Shown: positions 46,644 to 56,777, counted from the stretch's first letter. The stretch is DNA of 64,000 nucleotides from Rhizobiaceae bacterium (GCA_023953905.1 JAMLJA010000004.1:186001-250000), one strand, 5' to 3'. Numbers and translations: made by a program. The notes: generated by a model not told the origin, from the sequence alone.

Positions 46644-47009
46644 TCAGCTGCCTCTGTAGGTCGAATAGCCATAGGGCGACAGCAGCAATGGCACGTGATA
46701 ATGCGCATGCTCGGCCATTCCGAAGCGGATCGGAACGAGGTTCAGAAACGGTGGCTGCGGAAGTTTGACGCCGGTCGCGGCGAGATAAGCGCCTGCGTGA
46801 AACACGAGCTCATATTCGCCTGTGCGGAACTCCGTGCCTTGCAAAAGCGGCGCATCGCAACGCCCATCATCGTTCGTCGTGACAGTCTTGATGTGATGCC
46901 GGTTGTCCCGCTCGACGCTGAACAGCTCGATCGTCAGCCCTGCGGCGGGCGCCCCTGAAGCGGTGTCGAGCACATGTGTCGTCAGGCGACCGCTCTCGGC
47001 TTGCGACAT
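46644..47009 (-). CDS. uraH: 5-hydroxyisourate hydrolase (transthyretin-like)
   Basis: The 121-residue transthyretin-like enzyme opens the ring of 5-hydroxyisourate, the PuuD product, to OHCU. It has [12 protein letters not shown] at the N-terminus, the RxxH-type centre and the diagnostic C-terminal YRGS. It heads the operon uraH-xdhA-xdhB-xdhC and is divergent from the puuE-uraD fusion. With the UraD half of that fusion it supplies both enzymes needed after urate oxidation. Confidence 0.95.
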   Translation of the reverse strand: MSQAESGRLTTHVLDTASGAPAAGLTIELFSVERDNRHHIKTVTTNDDGRCDAPLLQGTEFRTGEYELVFHAGAYLAATGVKLPQPPFLNLVPIRFGMAEHAHYHVPLLLSPYGYSTYRGS

Positions 47010-47174
47010 TCCGTTTCCCTACCTCGTACTCGGTGACCGCCAAGTTGCAGGAAAACCAGATGGATTCCAAGATAGGCGAAAGCGAAACCGTCCGATAAGC
47101 AGTTTCAAGATTTTCATTGGAATGTTTGCAGGCGCGCTGTTCTATCGTGCCCGCTGCCGAAGTCAGGAGTCCAA

Positions 47175-48608
47175 ATGCGTTACGTCAGGGACATGCGCGG
47201 ATACGGCGCCAACCCGCCAGATCCTCAATGGCCAGGTGGCGCACATGTCTGCGTCCAGTTCGTCGTCAACTACGAAGAAGGCGGTGAGAACTGCGTTCTT
47301 CATGGCGACCAGGCTTCGGAAGCATTCCTCTCGGAAGTCGTCGGGGCCGTTCCCTGGCAGGGTATGCGGCACTGGAACATGGAGTCGATCTATGAATATG
47401 GCGCGCGCGCCGGCTTTTGGCGGCTGCACCGCATATTCACCCAGGCTAACGTCCCTGTAACGGTCTATGGCGTCGCCACTGCACTCGCGCGCTCCCCCGA
47501 TCAGTTGGAGGCGATGCAGAAGGCGGGCTGGGAGATCGCCTCGCACGGCCTGAAATGGATCGACTACAGAGACCATGGGATCGAGGATGAACGTCGCGAC
47601 ATGATGGAGGCCATTCGCCTCCACACGGAGGTGGTGGGCGAGCGCCCCACGGGTTGGTATACGGGGCGCACATCGGTCAACACCGTGCGTCTTGTCGCGG
47701 AGGAAGGCGGATTTGCCTATTGCTCGGACACCTATGATGACGAGCTTCCCTATTGGCTTGACCACGACGGTCACGGCAATACGATTTCACCGCAGCTGAT
47801 CATCCCCTACACGCTCGACGCCAATGACATGCGTTTCGCGGTGGCCGCCGGGTTCAGCGAGGGCGATCAGTTCTACACCTATCTGAAGGATTCCTTCGAC
47901 ACGCTCTATGCGGAGGGCAAGGCTGGCCGCCCCCGGATGATGAACATCGGCCTGCATTGTCGCCTGGTCGGGCGTCCGGGCCGCGCGGCCGCACTCAAGC
48001 GTTTCATCGACTATGTTCAGAGCCACGACAAGGTGTGTCTGGCCCGGCGCATTGATATCGCCGAGCACTGGCGCGAGACTCATCCTTATGTGACGCCAGC
48101 GCTGCGGCCTTCGCGCATGAGCAGGCAGCAGTTCGTGGAGACGTTTGGCGGCATTTTCGAGCATTCGGAATGGATCGCCGACCACGCCTTCGATCTTGAG
48201 CTCGGCGCCGCGCATAACAGCGCGGGTGGACTTCACAACGCCCTCGCCCGTATCTTCCGTTCCGCAAGCAGGGACGAACGCCTGGGCGTCCTGAAGGCCC
48301 ATCCGGACCTCGCCGGAAAGCTGGCGCAGGCGAAGCGGCTTACGGCGGAGTCGACGGCCGAGCAGGCAAGCGCCGGACTGGACGCGTTGACCGACGAGGA
48401 ACGGGAGAAGTTCACGTCACTCAACGAAGCGTATGTCGAGCGCTTCGGTTTTCCGTTCATCATCGCGGTTCGGGACAACACCAAAGCCAGCATTATGGCT
48501 GGCTTTGAACACAGATTGAACAACAGCCGGGAAGCGGAATTCGACACCGCCTGCAAACAGGTGGAGCGCATTGCCAGGCTGCGGCTGGATGACCTCCTGC
48601 CTGCGTAA
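47175..48608 (+). CDS. puuE: Bifunctional allantoinase PuuE / OHCU decarboxylase UraD fusion
   Basis: The 477-residue protein joins two enzymes. Residues 1 to about 305 are a metal-independent polysaccharide-deacetylase-fold allantoinase (PuuE), with RDMRGYG, VNYEEGGE, the ASHGLKW motif and the C-terminal-domain HCRLVGRPGR. Residues from about 314 are OHCU decarboxylase (UraD), with GIFEHSEWIAD, the HPDLAGKL motif near 376, and FGFPFIIAVR. Together they turn OHCU into S-allantoin and then allantoate. The ATG has AGGAG 6 bases upstream. It starts a plus-strand operon continuing with allE, allA and a deaminase. Confidence 0.95.
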   Translation: MRYVRDMRGYGANPPDPQWPGGAHVCVQFVVNYEEGGENCVLHGDQASEAFLSEVVGAVPWQGMRHWNMESIYEYGARAGFWRLHRIFTQANVPVTVYGVATALARSPDQLEAMQKAGWEIASHGLKWIDYRDHGIEDERRDMMEAIRLHTEVVGERPTGWYTGRTSVNTVRLVAEEGGFAYCSDTYDDELPYWLDHDGHGNTISPQLIIPYTLDANDMRFAVAAGFSEGDQFYTYLKDSFDTLYAEGKAGRPRMMNIGLHCRLVGRPGRAAALKRFIDYVQSHDKVCLARRIDIAEHWRETHPYVTPALRPSRMSRQQFVETFGGIFEHSEWIADHAFDLELGAAHNSAGGLHNALARIFRSASRDERLGVLKAHPDLAGKLAQAKRLTAESTAEQASAGLDALTDEEREKFTSLNEAYVERFGFPFIIAVRDNTKASIMAGFEHRLNNSREAEFDTACKQVERIARLRLDDLLPA

Positions 48609-48629
48609 ATACAATAAGGGGAAACGTCT

Positions 48630-49457
48630 TTGGCCGGACCGAAATACGCGGCGCCTCCTGGTGGGCACCTTCCGCAAACGCAATTGCTGACGGGGCGCGC
48701 CGTCTTTACCGAAGCCTACGCGGTCATCCCGAATGGCGTGATGCGGGACATCGTGACGAGCTATCTCCCGCTCTGGCACAAGACTAGGGCATGGATCATC
48801 GCACGCCCGCTCTCAGGCTTTTCGGAAACCTTCTCGCAATATGTGGTTGAGGTTGAACCCGGCGGCGGCAGCGAGCAGCCAGAACCGGAGGCCAAGGCCG
48901 AAGGCGTGATATTTCTGATGGATGGCGAATTGACCCTGACGATCGAGGGCACACCTCACCGCCTTCAGGCGGGCGGCTATGCCTTCTTGCCCCCAGCCAG
49001 CGTCTGGTCGGTGACGAATGATGGTTCGGCGCCCTGCAAGTTTCACTGGATCCGGAAACTCTACGAGAAGGTCGAAGGGATCGACGTGCCGGACGCGTTC
49101 GTTCGAAACGAACAGGACATTGTGCCGTTGTCGATGCCCGGAACCGCTGGACGCTGGGCGACGACACGGTTCGTGGATCCGGAAGACCTGCGACACGACA
49201 TGCATGTTAACATCGTCACGCTGGAGCCCGGCGCGGTCATCCCCTTTGCGGAAACCCACGTCATGGAGCATGGCCTGTATGTTCTGGAAGGAAAGGCGGT
49301 TTACCGGCTCAATCAGGACTGGGTCGAAGTGGAAGCGGGCGACTTCATGTGGCTGCGCGCCTTCTGTCCCCAGGCCTGTTATGCCGGGGGGCCTGGCAAA
49401 TTCCGCTACCTGCTCTACAAGGATGTCAACCGACACGCAAAGCTGTGGTCCCGATGA
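48630..49457 (+). CDS. allE: (S)-ureidoglycine aminohydrolase (bicupin)
   Basis: The 275-residue double-cupin protein converts S-ureidoglycine to S-ureidoglycolate, releasing ammonia and preserving the stereocentre. The first cupin includes GVIFLMDGELTLTIEG and the second carries the metal-type ETHVMEHGLYVLEG. Length and order match YlbA/UGlyAH. The start is a TTG at 48630 with AAGGGG upstream. Its stop overlaps the allA start (ATGA at 49454-49457). Allantoate amidohydrolase, which would supply ureidoglycine, is not in this window. Confidence 0.93.
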   Translation: MAGPKYAAPPGGHLPQTQLLTGRAVFTEAYAVIPNGVMRDIVTSYLPLWHKTRAWIIARPLSGFSETFSQYVVEVEPGGGSEQPEPEAKAEGVIFLMDGELTLTIEGTPHRLQAGGYAFLPPASVWSVTNDGSAPCKFHWIRKLYEKVEGIDVPDAFVRNEQDIVPLSMPGTAGRWATTRFVDPEDLRHDMHVNIVTLEPGAVIPFAETHVMEHGLYVLEGKAVYRLNQDWVEVEAGDFMWLRAFCPQACYAGGPGKFRYLLYKDVNRHAKLWSR

Positions 49458-49959
49458 CAGGGATCATCATCGCGCAGCCCCTCACCCGCGAGAGCTTCGG
49501 ATCTTTCGGGGATGTCATCGAAACCGACGGCGCCAATCATTTTCCGATCAATGGCGGAAAGTGCGAGCGTTTCCACGATCTCGCTCAGGTCGAGGCGACA
49601 GGTCCAAATGCACGCGTGCTGATCTCGCTTTTCAAAGGCACGCCCTACAGCTTCCCCCTGAAGCTGAATCTGGTCGAACGGCATCCCTTCGGCAGCCAGG
49701 CTTTCATCCCACTTTCGCCCCGCCCGTTCCTGGTGGTTGTTTGTGATGACACGCCGGCGGGTCCGGGTACCCCGCGCGCCTTCCTGACCAAACCTGGACA
49801 GGGTGTGAACTATCCCCCCAATCGCTGGCATGGGGTACTGACGCCAATCGGCGACAATCAAGACTTCGCGGTCATCGATCGCGGTGGCGACGGACAGAAC
49901 CTCGAAGAATTCCATTTCGCGGAACCTTACGAGATACATTTGCCCCAGGGATCAGCCAT

Positions 49960-49963
<4 letters not shown>
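49454..49963 (+). CDS. allA: Ureidoglycolate lyase
   Basis: The 169-residue lyase splits S-ureidoglycolate to glyoxylate and urea. The N-terminus MTGIIIAQPLTRESFGSFGDVIE and the later RHPFGSQAFIPL and WHGVLTPI segments are typical of AllA. The ATG at 49454 overlaps the allE stop, and its own TGA overlaps the next ATG (49960), so translation is coupled on both sides. The longer frame upstream lies inside allE. Confidence 0.94.
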
Positions 49964-50553
<590 letters not shown>

Positions 50554-50570
50554 CGGTGTCACGTCTGTGA

Positions 50571-51470
50571 TCAGGCGACGACCGTATAGCCGGCCGCCGC
50601 CATCACCCTGAGCAATTCGGTATGGCCGATCTTTGCCATCTCCAGCGGTGGATTGGGCTTCGGGTCCTGCTCCGCCTCAACCACAAACCAGCCCTCATAC
50701 CCATAGCTGGCGAGACGCTTGACGATCGTTTCGAAGTCGAGCGAACCGTCGCCGGGAACCGTGAAGGCACCCTTGACGACCGCGTCGAGAAAACTCTCCT
50801 TCGTCCGATCGAGCCGGTCGATCACGTCCTGACGTACATCCTTGGTATGCACATGCGAGATGCGCCTGTGATGCCTGTCGATGACGCGCAAGACATCGCC
50901 GCCTGCAAAGGCCATGTGACCGGCGTCGTAGAGAAGCGGCAGGCCTTCGCCCGAATGCTTCATCAAAAGATCGACGTCTTCCTCACTTTCGATCGGTGCC
51001 GCCATATGATGATGATAGGAAATCGGCATGCCTTGTTCGCTGCACCATTCGCCAAACGCCGTCAGCTTGCGCGCATATTTCTTGATCTGGTCTTCGTCGA
51101 GACGCGGCCGGGTGGCCAGCGGTGCGTGCCGGTCGCCCTGGATGGTGCGGGCGGTCTCGCCATAGACGATGCAAGGCGCGCCAGTTGCCTTGAAAAGCGA
51201 CATCTGCGCGGCAATGCGGTCCTTCTCCTGCTCGATATCCCCATCCAGAAGACGCCCGGAAAACCAGCCGCCGCAGACCTTGATGCCGTAAGTGTCAAGG
51301 ATGGGTCCGAGCACGGAAGCGTCCATGGGAAAGCGTCGCCCGGTTTCCATGCCGGTGAATCCCGCCTCGCGTGCCTGGCTCAGGCACTCCTCCAGAGAAA
51401 CGTCATCGCTGAGTTCCTCCAGATCGTCGTTCCACCAGGCGATGGGTGCAATACCGAGTCTGGCCTTCAT
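50571..51470 (-). CDS. iolE: Myo-inosose-2 dehydratase-like TIM-barrel protein (IolE)
   Basis: The 299-residue xylose-isomerase-like barrel starts MKARLGIAPIAWWNDDLEELSDDVSLEECL, characteristic of IolE, which dehydrates 2-keto-myo-inositol. Metal-site segments ISYHHHMA, LLYDAGHMAF, ISHVHTKDV and WFVVEAEQDP appear in the expected order. The ATG at 51470 has GGGAG 6 bases upstream. No other inositol gene (iolB, iolC, iolD, idhA) is in the window. It ends facing the purine operon with 17 bp between stops. Confidence 0.85.
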   Translation of the reverse strand: MKARLGIAPIAWWNDDLEELSDDVSLEECLSQAREAGFTGMETGRRFPMDASVLGPILDTYGIKVCGGWFSGRLLDGDIEQEKDRIAAQMSLFKATGAPCIVYGETARTIQGDRHAPLATRPRLDEDQIKKYARKLTAFGEWCSEQGMPISYHHHMAAPIESEEDVDLLMKHSGEGLPLLYDAGHMAFAGGDVLRVIDRHHRRISHVHTKDVRQDVIDRLDRTKESFLDAVVKGAFTVPGDGSLDFETIVKRLASYGYEGWFVVEAEQDPKPNPPLEMAKIGHTELLRVMAAAGYTVVA

Positions 51471-51591
51471 CATCTTCTCCCTGAAGCCCACGAATTGCAG
51501 CGCAAAAGACCGGGCGACCCAACACTGGACCTCCCCTCCCGAACTCCTGTCATCAGGGATTTAGCCAAAGTTGCGATGGAAGTCATCAGCT

Positions 51592-52740
51592 TCAGGAAGC
51601 ACGGACAAGCCGCGCCCCTCCAGCAACGACCAGCGCGAAGACGACGATGGCGCACAGACTTGACGTCAGCGACGTCGCTTCTGCGACAAAGCCGATGAAC
51701 GCCGGTCCGACGAGAAGACCCGCGTAGCCCATTGTCGATATCCGGGACATTGCCGGCCCGACGGCATCGCCCCCGATACGGCCGGCTGACGAAAACAGGA
51801 TCGGCACCACATTCGCGACACCAAGCCCGCAGACGGCCAGCGCGACATAGGTTGCGGTCTGGTCGCGCAACGCAAGGGCGATCGCCAGCGACAGTGCCAC
51901 GGCCAAAGCTCCATACCGCAAGAGACGTTCTGGGCCGGCAATGCGCGTGGCCGCGTCGCCGATAACGCGTCCGACCGCCATTGCACCTGCCAGCACGGCA
52001 AAGCCCAGCGCCCCGGCACTCTCGCTGGTACCGATTGTCCCAACCAGATAGATAGCGCTCCAATCCATCAGCGCTCCCTCGCTCAGAAGCGCAAGGAATG
52101 CCACCCCGCCGAGAAGCCACAACTGCCTGCTGCGTTCAGGTGCGATCCGGACGCGGTCATGTGGCTGGCCCGACCTCTCCTCTGGAGTCCGCTCCGCCAC
52201 CGGCGACCACCACCACGCAGCAGCAGCCAGAGCCGCGACTGTTGCACCGCCAGCAACCAGACAGACCGTCATGCCGCCACCCAGCCGCAACACCTGCGCG
52301 GAAGCGGCCGCACCGATCAGATTGCCGACGCTGAACAGCGCATGGAACGATGACATGATGGCACGCCGCGATCGTTGCTCCAGAACGGACGCCTCGACAT
52401 TCATGGCAACGTCGAGCGCGCCAAACGCGGCGCCACCGACAAAGATCAGACCCGAAAGAGCAATGACGCTAGACGCGATATTCGGGACGATCGCAAGGAC
52501 AGCACCAAAGACGATCGCGCACAGAACACAGGCAAGACCGGTACCATGGCGCGCCACAATGCGGCCCGTACTGGTCATGGCCATGATCGCGCCAAGCGCA
52601 AAGCACAGCAGAACCATGCCCAATTGACGCTTGTCCAAATCGGCACGAAGGCTCAAGGCCGGGAGGCAGGCCACCCACGCGCCCAGTCCGACACCGGCGG
52701 CGAGAAAATACGCCGAGACGGCGATACGCTGGGCACGCAA
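51592..52740 (-). CDS. Major facilitator superfamily transporter
   Basis: The roughly 382-residue protein has twelve membrane helices in two halves with a short central loop (ERTPEERSGQPHDRVRIAPERS). The MFS loop 2-3 signature is weak (STGRIVARHG), as in the small sugar/FucP-like or drug MFS groups. The TTG at 52740 follows GGAAGG at 10 bases and avoids overlap with the cytochrome b561 gene. A GTG at 52800 would overlap it by 31 bp without a ribosome site. The substrate is unknown; neighbour iolE does not settle it. Confidence 0.82.
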   Translation of the reverse strand: MRAQRIAVSAYFLAAGVGLGAWVACLPALSLRADLDKRQLGMVLLCFALGAIMAMTSTGRIVARHGTGLACVLCAIVFGAVLAIVPNIASSVIALSGLIFVGGAAFGALDVAMNVEASVLEQRSRRAIMSSFHALFSVGNLIGAAASAQVLRLGGGMTVCLVAGGATVAALAAAAWWWSPVAERTPEERSGQPHDRVRIAPERSRQLWLLGGVAFLALLSEGALMDWSAIYLVGTIGTSESAGALGFAVLAGAMAVGRVIGDAATRIAGPERLLRYGALAVALSLAIALALRDQTATYVALAVCGLGVANVVPILFSSAGRIGGDAVGPAMSRISTMGYAGLLVGPAFIGFVAEATSLTSSLCAIVVFALVVAGGARLVRAS

Positions 52741-52769
52741 TTGCTGGCTACCTTCCGATGGGCCGCTTC

Positions 52770-53309
52770 TCAGCGAGAGTCGCGGCGGAACGGTGGCCAC
52801 ATGCGTGAGAAAACGCCATCCCGCAAGAGCAGGCCATGGAAAACGGCGGCCCCGACATGCATGACGATCAAGAGCACGAGGCCGTATTTTGCCACCGCGT
52901 GGATCGATTTCGCGGTATTGGCGACGGCTTCCGAACGCGGGAACAATGGCGGAATACCGAGGGCGTCGAACAGTTCGATCGGAAACCCACCCGTTGTCAC
53001 GCGCACATATCCGCTGACGGTCATCACGATCAGGAAGAAATAGAGGCCGAAATGCGTTGCATGGGCAGCAAGTCGCTGCATGGCGCCGACGGATGCAGGC
53101 AAGGGAGATACCGGATGGGTCAACCGCCAGATAATGCGAAACGCAATAAGCAGGAGCAGTATCGTGCCGACGCTCTTGTGGAACGCGAAAAGCACATTCT
53201 GCAGCGATCGGTCGACGCCCGATGTCATGACCAGACCGGCCGGGATCATCAGGATCACGAGCAGAGCCACGGTCCAGTGCACAATGCGTGCGGTCGTATC
53301 ATAGCCCAT
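52770..53309 (-). CDS. Cytochrome b561 family di-heme membrane protein
   Basis: The 179-residue protein has four membrane helices with heme-ligand histidines in ARIVHWTVALL, FAFHKSVGTILL, ATHFGLYFFLI and VMHVGAAVFHG. It probably moves electrons between the quinone pool and a periplasmic partner. The ATG at 53309 (MGYDTTARIVHW) has AGGGGG upstream; the frame to 53339 has no ribosome site. It is transcribed together with the MFS gene and divergently from the CDP-alcohol phosphatidyltransferase. Confidence 0.9.
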   Translation of the reverse strand: MGYDTTARIVHWTVALLVILMIPAGLVMTSGVDRSLQNVLFAFHKSVGTILLLLIAFRIIWRLTHPVSPLPASVGAMQRLAAHATHFGLYFFLIVMTVSGYVRVTTGGFPIELFDALGIPPLFPRSEAVANTAKSIHAVAKYGLVLLIVMHVGAAVFHGLLLRDGVFSRMWPPFRRDSR

Positions 53310-53420
53310 GCGGATCAGCCCCCTATATGCCCGAACCATGGATGAATCTGATGCCGTTGGAAAGACTCAGCCTTGTGCAGGCCCTGGCAGTGTCGATAGT
53401 TTTGGCGCGGGAGTAGTGTC

Positions 53421-54158
53421 ATGACCATGCAAAGCACGGCTGCTTCGCTTGCGGTTCACTCCGAATGGCGGCGCAACCGCGCGCTCGGGCCGATCATTGG
53501 CGTCGGTGCGCTCACGGCACCCGGTGCCATCTGGCTCGGCGCACCGCAAGCCGCCGTTGCCGCGGCGCTCTATTGTGCGGTGGCAATCATTGTCGCGGCC
53601 CGTGTCCATGCGTTTCATCCCTTCGCGACATTCGGCGCTGCAAACAGCGTCACGCTCTTTCGGGCGGCTCTTTTGTCGTTGCTCGCTCCCCTCGTCCTTC
53701 TGGAAGCCTCCGGCGAGCGACATTTTGCGCTTGTTTTCGGTCTGGCGGTATTCATCCTCCTGCTCGACGCCTTGGACGGATGGCTGGCGCGACGCGCCGG
53801 CACAGCCTCACGCTTCGGCGCGCGGTTCGACATGGAGGTCGATGCCGGACTGATCATGTTGCTTGCAAGCTTCGCCTGGCTCGATGGAAAGGCAGGCGCG
53901 TGGGTGCTGATGGTCGGTCTGATGCGCTATGGCTTCGTGGCTGCGGGCTGGCTGTTTCCGAAACTCGCACGCGCACTCCCGGAGTCGCGCCGACGCAAGA
54001 TCATCTGTGTCATCCAGATTGTTGCCCTGTGCGCGCTTGTGCTTCCGGTCATCGCGCCCCCTGTTTCGCCCCTTATCGCGTTTGTAGCTCTTGCCCTGCT
54101 GACCATCTCGTTCCTGATCGATGTCCGCTGGCTCCTCCGGCAGGACCGCAGTACATGA
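53421..54158 (+). CDS. CDP-alcohol phosphatidyltransferase family membrane protein
   Basis: The 245-residue multi-pass protein contains the family catalytic signature DG-x2-AR-x8-G-x3-D-x3-D, starting near residue 118 (LDALDGWLAR). Such enzymes move a phosphatidyl or phospho-alcohol group between a CDP-linked donor and an alcohol acceptor at the inner membrane. Length and the long N-terminus differ from PgsA, PssA and Pcs, so the acceptor is open. The ATG has GGGAG 7 bases upstream. It is the first gene of an operon with a sulfatase-fold membrane protein (31 bp later) and a RibD-like reductase. Confidence 0.9.
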   Translation: MTMQSTAASLAVHSEWRRNRALGPIIGVGALTAPGAIWLGAPQAAVAAALYCAVAIIVAARVHAFHPFATFGAANSVTLFRAALLSLLAPLVLLEASGERHFALVFGLAVFILLLDALDGWLARRAGTASRFGARFDMEVDAGLIMLLASFAWLDGKAGAWVLMVGLMRYGFVAAGWLFPKLARALPESRRRKIICVIQIVALCALVLPVIAPPVSPLIAFVALALLTISFLIDVRWLLRQDRST

Positions 54159-54189
54159 CAAGTCCTGCGGACAGATCGAGCTCTGCTGA

Positions 54190-55854
54190 ATGACCAATGT
54201 TGGCGCCACATTGTCGCGTCGTCAAACGCGTCACGGCGCAGAAACGCTGATCGCCGCAGCCGTGGCGCTGACCATACTTCATCTGGCACTCGCGTTGCCT
54301 GACCGTCCGGACGCCCTGAGACCCTCGATGTTTCTTGTGCTGCCATTGGAACTCCTTGCAGCCGTTACATTGCTCTTGGCTTTCTCCCCTCGGACGAAAA
54401 GTTCACTGGTGGCGCGGTTGGCCGTTACTGCCGCGATTTGCATATCGATCATCGTCAAGCTCGCAGATATCGGGATGTTCAGTGCGCTGAACCGGCCCTT
54501 CAACTTCGCCTATGACCTCCCGCTCATTCCGGCGAGTTGGACCGTGTTGTCTGGTTCCACCGGCGCGGTTCGCGCATGTGGGTATCTCGCGGCGGCAATT
54601 GGCGTGGCCTGCGCAAGTGTCGCGCTTGTCTGGTGGGCAACCGGCGCACTCACACGCGGACTGCCCAGACGATCTTTCCTCGTGTCGCTGGCCATGTTGT
54701 TCGTGGCCACATTGGTGACGATTGCGGGACAATCGGGACCCAGCATTTCGACGCGCACCAGCCAAACAGTGGTGGCACATGCCAAGGCGGCCGCTGCGGC
54801 GCAAAAGGAAATTACATCGCTCTCGCGCGATGCGGTCAACGACATCTATGCCAACGCGCCAGCGGGCTCCCTGCTCGACAGGCTTGCGGGACGCGACATC
54901 ATTGTTGCCTTCGTGGAGTCTTATGGTCGCTCCTCGATCGACAATCCGCTTTATGCCCCGACAACAAGCGCGGCGTTGGCACATATCCAGGCCCGGCTCG
55001 CTACATCCGGCCTTTCTGCCCGGTCGGCCTGGCTGACCTCGCCAACCTATGGCGGCCAGAGCTGGCTCGCCCATTCGACGTTCATGTCCGGACTTTGGAT
55101 CGACACCCAAGGCCGCTACGGAGCGCTCACGCGCAGCGGACGCAAAACCCTGATCAGGCTCGCCGGTGAAAATGGCTGGAACACCATCGGCGTGATGCCT
55201 GCAATCACCCAAGCATGGCCAGAAGCCAGCTTCTATGGATATGACAAGGTGCTGGCTGCAGGGGATCTCGGCTACAAGGGCCTGCCCTTCAACTGGGTCA
55301 CCATGCCCGATCAGTACACGCTCTCAGCCTTCCAGCGGATGGTCCTTGCCCCCGCCAGCAGGGCGCCGGTCTTCGCCGAAATTGCACTCATATCGTCTCA
55401 TGCGCCGTGGACCCCGATACCCACACTCCTGCCCTGGAGCGAGATTGGCGACGGCAGCGTCTTCAATGCTCAAGCCAGTGACGGTGCATCTCCGGAAGAA
55501 GTCTGGAGCGACCATGATCGCGTAAGGGACCAGTTCCGCAAGGCGATCGACTACACGCTTCGCACCATCGGTGAATTTGCGGTCAATCGCGCGGACTACG
55601 CTCCCCTCATTGTCATTCTCGGAGATCACCAGCCGGCTCCATTTGTCTCCGGTTCTGAAACGAACCGCGACGTGCCGATCCATATCATCGGAGACGCTGA
55701 AACCATTTCGCGTCTCGACGATTGGGGATGGACGAAAGGTATGGCGCCTTCGAGCTATTCCCCGGTGATCAGAATGGACCAGTTCCGCGACAAGTTTCTC
55801 GAGACGTTCACACAGGGTTCCCGGGATGCGAATGGAGAGGGGCATTCTGCATGA
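54190..55854 (+). CDS. Membrane-anchored sulfatase/alkaline-phosphatase-superfamily protein (LtaS/OpgB-like)
   Basis: The 554-residue protein has four or five N-terminal membrane helices (about 20-185) and a large periplasmic domain of the sulfatase fold. Metal-site elements are visible: FVESYGRSS near 240, the nucleophile loop PTYGGQSWLAHSTFMSG near 285, and ILGDHQPAPF near 477. The plan is that of lipoteichoic-acid-synthase-like phosphotransferases that move glycerol- or ethanolamine-phosphate groups, not of soluble sulfatases. It overlaps the next gene by 4 bp. Together with the CDP-alcohol enzyme it suggests building or modifying a membrane-linked phospho-alcohol. Confidence 0.87.
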   Translation: MTNVGATLSRRQTRHGAETLIAAAVALTILHLALALPDRPDALRPSMFLVLPLELLAAVTLLLAFSPRTKSSLVARLAVTAAICISIIVKLADIGMFSALNRPFNFAYDLPLIPASWTVLSGSTGAVRACGYLAAAIGVACASVALVWWATGALTRGLPRRSFLVSLAMLFVATLVTIAGQSGPSISTRTSQTVVAHAKAAAAAQKEITSLSRDAVNDIYANAPAGSLLDRLAGRDIIVAFVESYGRSSIDNPLYAPTTSAALAHIQARLATSGLSARSAWLTSPTYGGQSWLAHSTFMSGLWIDTQGRYGALTRSGRKTLIRLAGENGWNTIGVMPAITQAWPEASFYGYDKVLAAGDLGYKGLPFNWVTMPDQYTLSAFQRMVLAPASRAPVFAEIALISSHAPWTPIPTLLPWSEIGDGSVFNAQASDGASPEEVWSDHDRVRDQFRKAIDYTLRTIGEFAVNRADYAPLIVILGDHQPAPFVSGSETNRDVPIHIIGDAETISRLDDWGWTKGMAPSSYSPVIRMDQFRDKFLETFTQGSRDANGEGHSA

Positions 55855-56684
55855 ACACGGCGATCGCCTTTCAAGACAATGATGAAGCTCGGGCGCGTGC
55901 TGAGCCTCGCTTTCAAGGCGCACATGTGTCGGATTCGGTCTGGCGGCAGCTTCTGCTGCTCAGGCAGTCGAAAGGGAAGCGTCCACTTACAGGATGGAGC
56001 ACGGAGGAACACGCGGCCTGGGAACTTTATGCGCCCTTAGCCGGGCCTGTCGCCCCGCTATTCGTGTTCGCCCAGATCGGCCAGTCACTTGACGGGAGGA
56101 TCGCGACGGAGAGCGGCGATGCGCAGAACATCTCTGGCCGCGACGGGCTGAAACACCTGCATCGATGCCGTGCACTGGCTGATGTGGTGGTGGTTGGGGT
56201 TAACACGGTTCTCGCCGACGATCCGCGCCTTACTGTCAGGCTGGTTGAAGGCGAGAGCCCCGCCCGCGCCATCATCGATCCGCACGGTCGGTTACCCGAT
56301 GATTGCCCCCTGTTTGCTGCAGACGGCCGGACAATTGTGCTGAGGCGCTCCGACACCGGCCGCCCGTCGGGTGTGGAGAGCGTCGCCGTGCCCTCAAGAG
56401 CTGGTCGCCTCGATCCGCAGGCGATCATCGAAGCTTTGGGCAAGTGTGGCTTTCGCACCATACTGATCGAGGGTGGAGCCACAACCATCGGCCATTTCCT
56501 TGATGCGGGCGTGCTCGATCGTCTGCATGTGTCCATTGCGCCATTGCTAATCGGCGCGGGCCCCGCTGGTTTGAAGACTTCCCCCGTGCAGACGCTGACT
56601 GAGGCGAGACGCCCCGAAACCCGCGTCTACGGGCTGGGAACCGACATCATTTTCGACTGCGACTTGAACCGCGCGACCTGTTGA
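55851..56684 (+). CDS. RibD C-terminal-domain (pyrimidine/dihydrofolate reductase-like) protein
   Basis: The 277-residue protein contains a full RibD reductase domain from about residue 70: FAQIGQSLDGRIAT, VVVVGVNTVLADDPRLTV, and ILIEGGATTIGHFLDAG. The first 70 residues are a helical extension, and there is no RibD deaminase domain. Housekeeping RibD reduces a ribosylamino-pyrimidine to the ribitylamino form with NADPH. Here the enzyme sits in a membrane-lipid-type operon, its ATG overlapping the sulfatase-fold stop (55851-55854), so a specialised pyrimidine, pterin or ribosyl substrate is likely. Confidence 0.88.
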   Translation: MNTAIAFQDNDEARARAEPRFQGAHVSDSVWRQLLLLRQSKGKRPLTGWSTEEHAAWELYAPLAGPVAPLFVFAQIGQSLDGRIATESGDAQNISGRDGLKHLHRCRALADVVVVGVNTVLADDPRLTVRLVEGESPARAIIDPHGRLPDDCPLFAADGRTIVLRRSDTGRPSGVESVAVPSRAGRLDPQAIIEALGKCGFRTILIEGGATTIGHFLDAGVLDRLHVSIAPLLIGAGPAGLKTSPVQTLTEARRPETRVYGLGTDIIFDCDLNRATC

Positions 56685-56777
56685 GGGGTCTTAGGCACAA
56701 TCCCTGCTGCGCCCCGGCATATTTACATCCCCGGATCAAAAGCCTACCGCGAGCCCCATTACCCAACGGGCTGCGCG

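Noticed and set aside
45520..46659. 379-codon plus-strand frame opposite xdhA
   Set aside because: Antisense shadow; xdhA has all cluster cysteines in frame.
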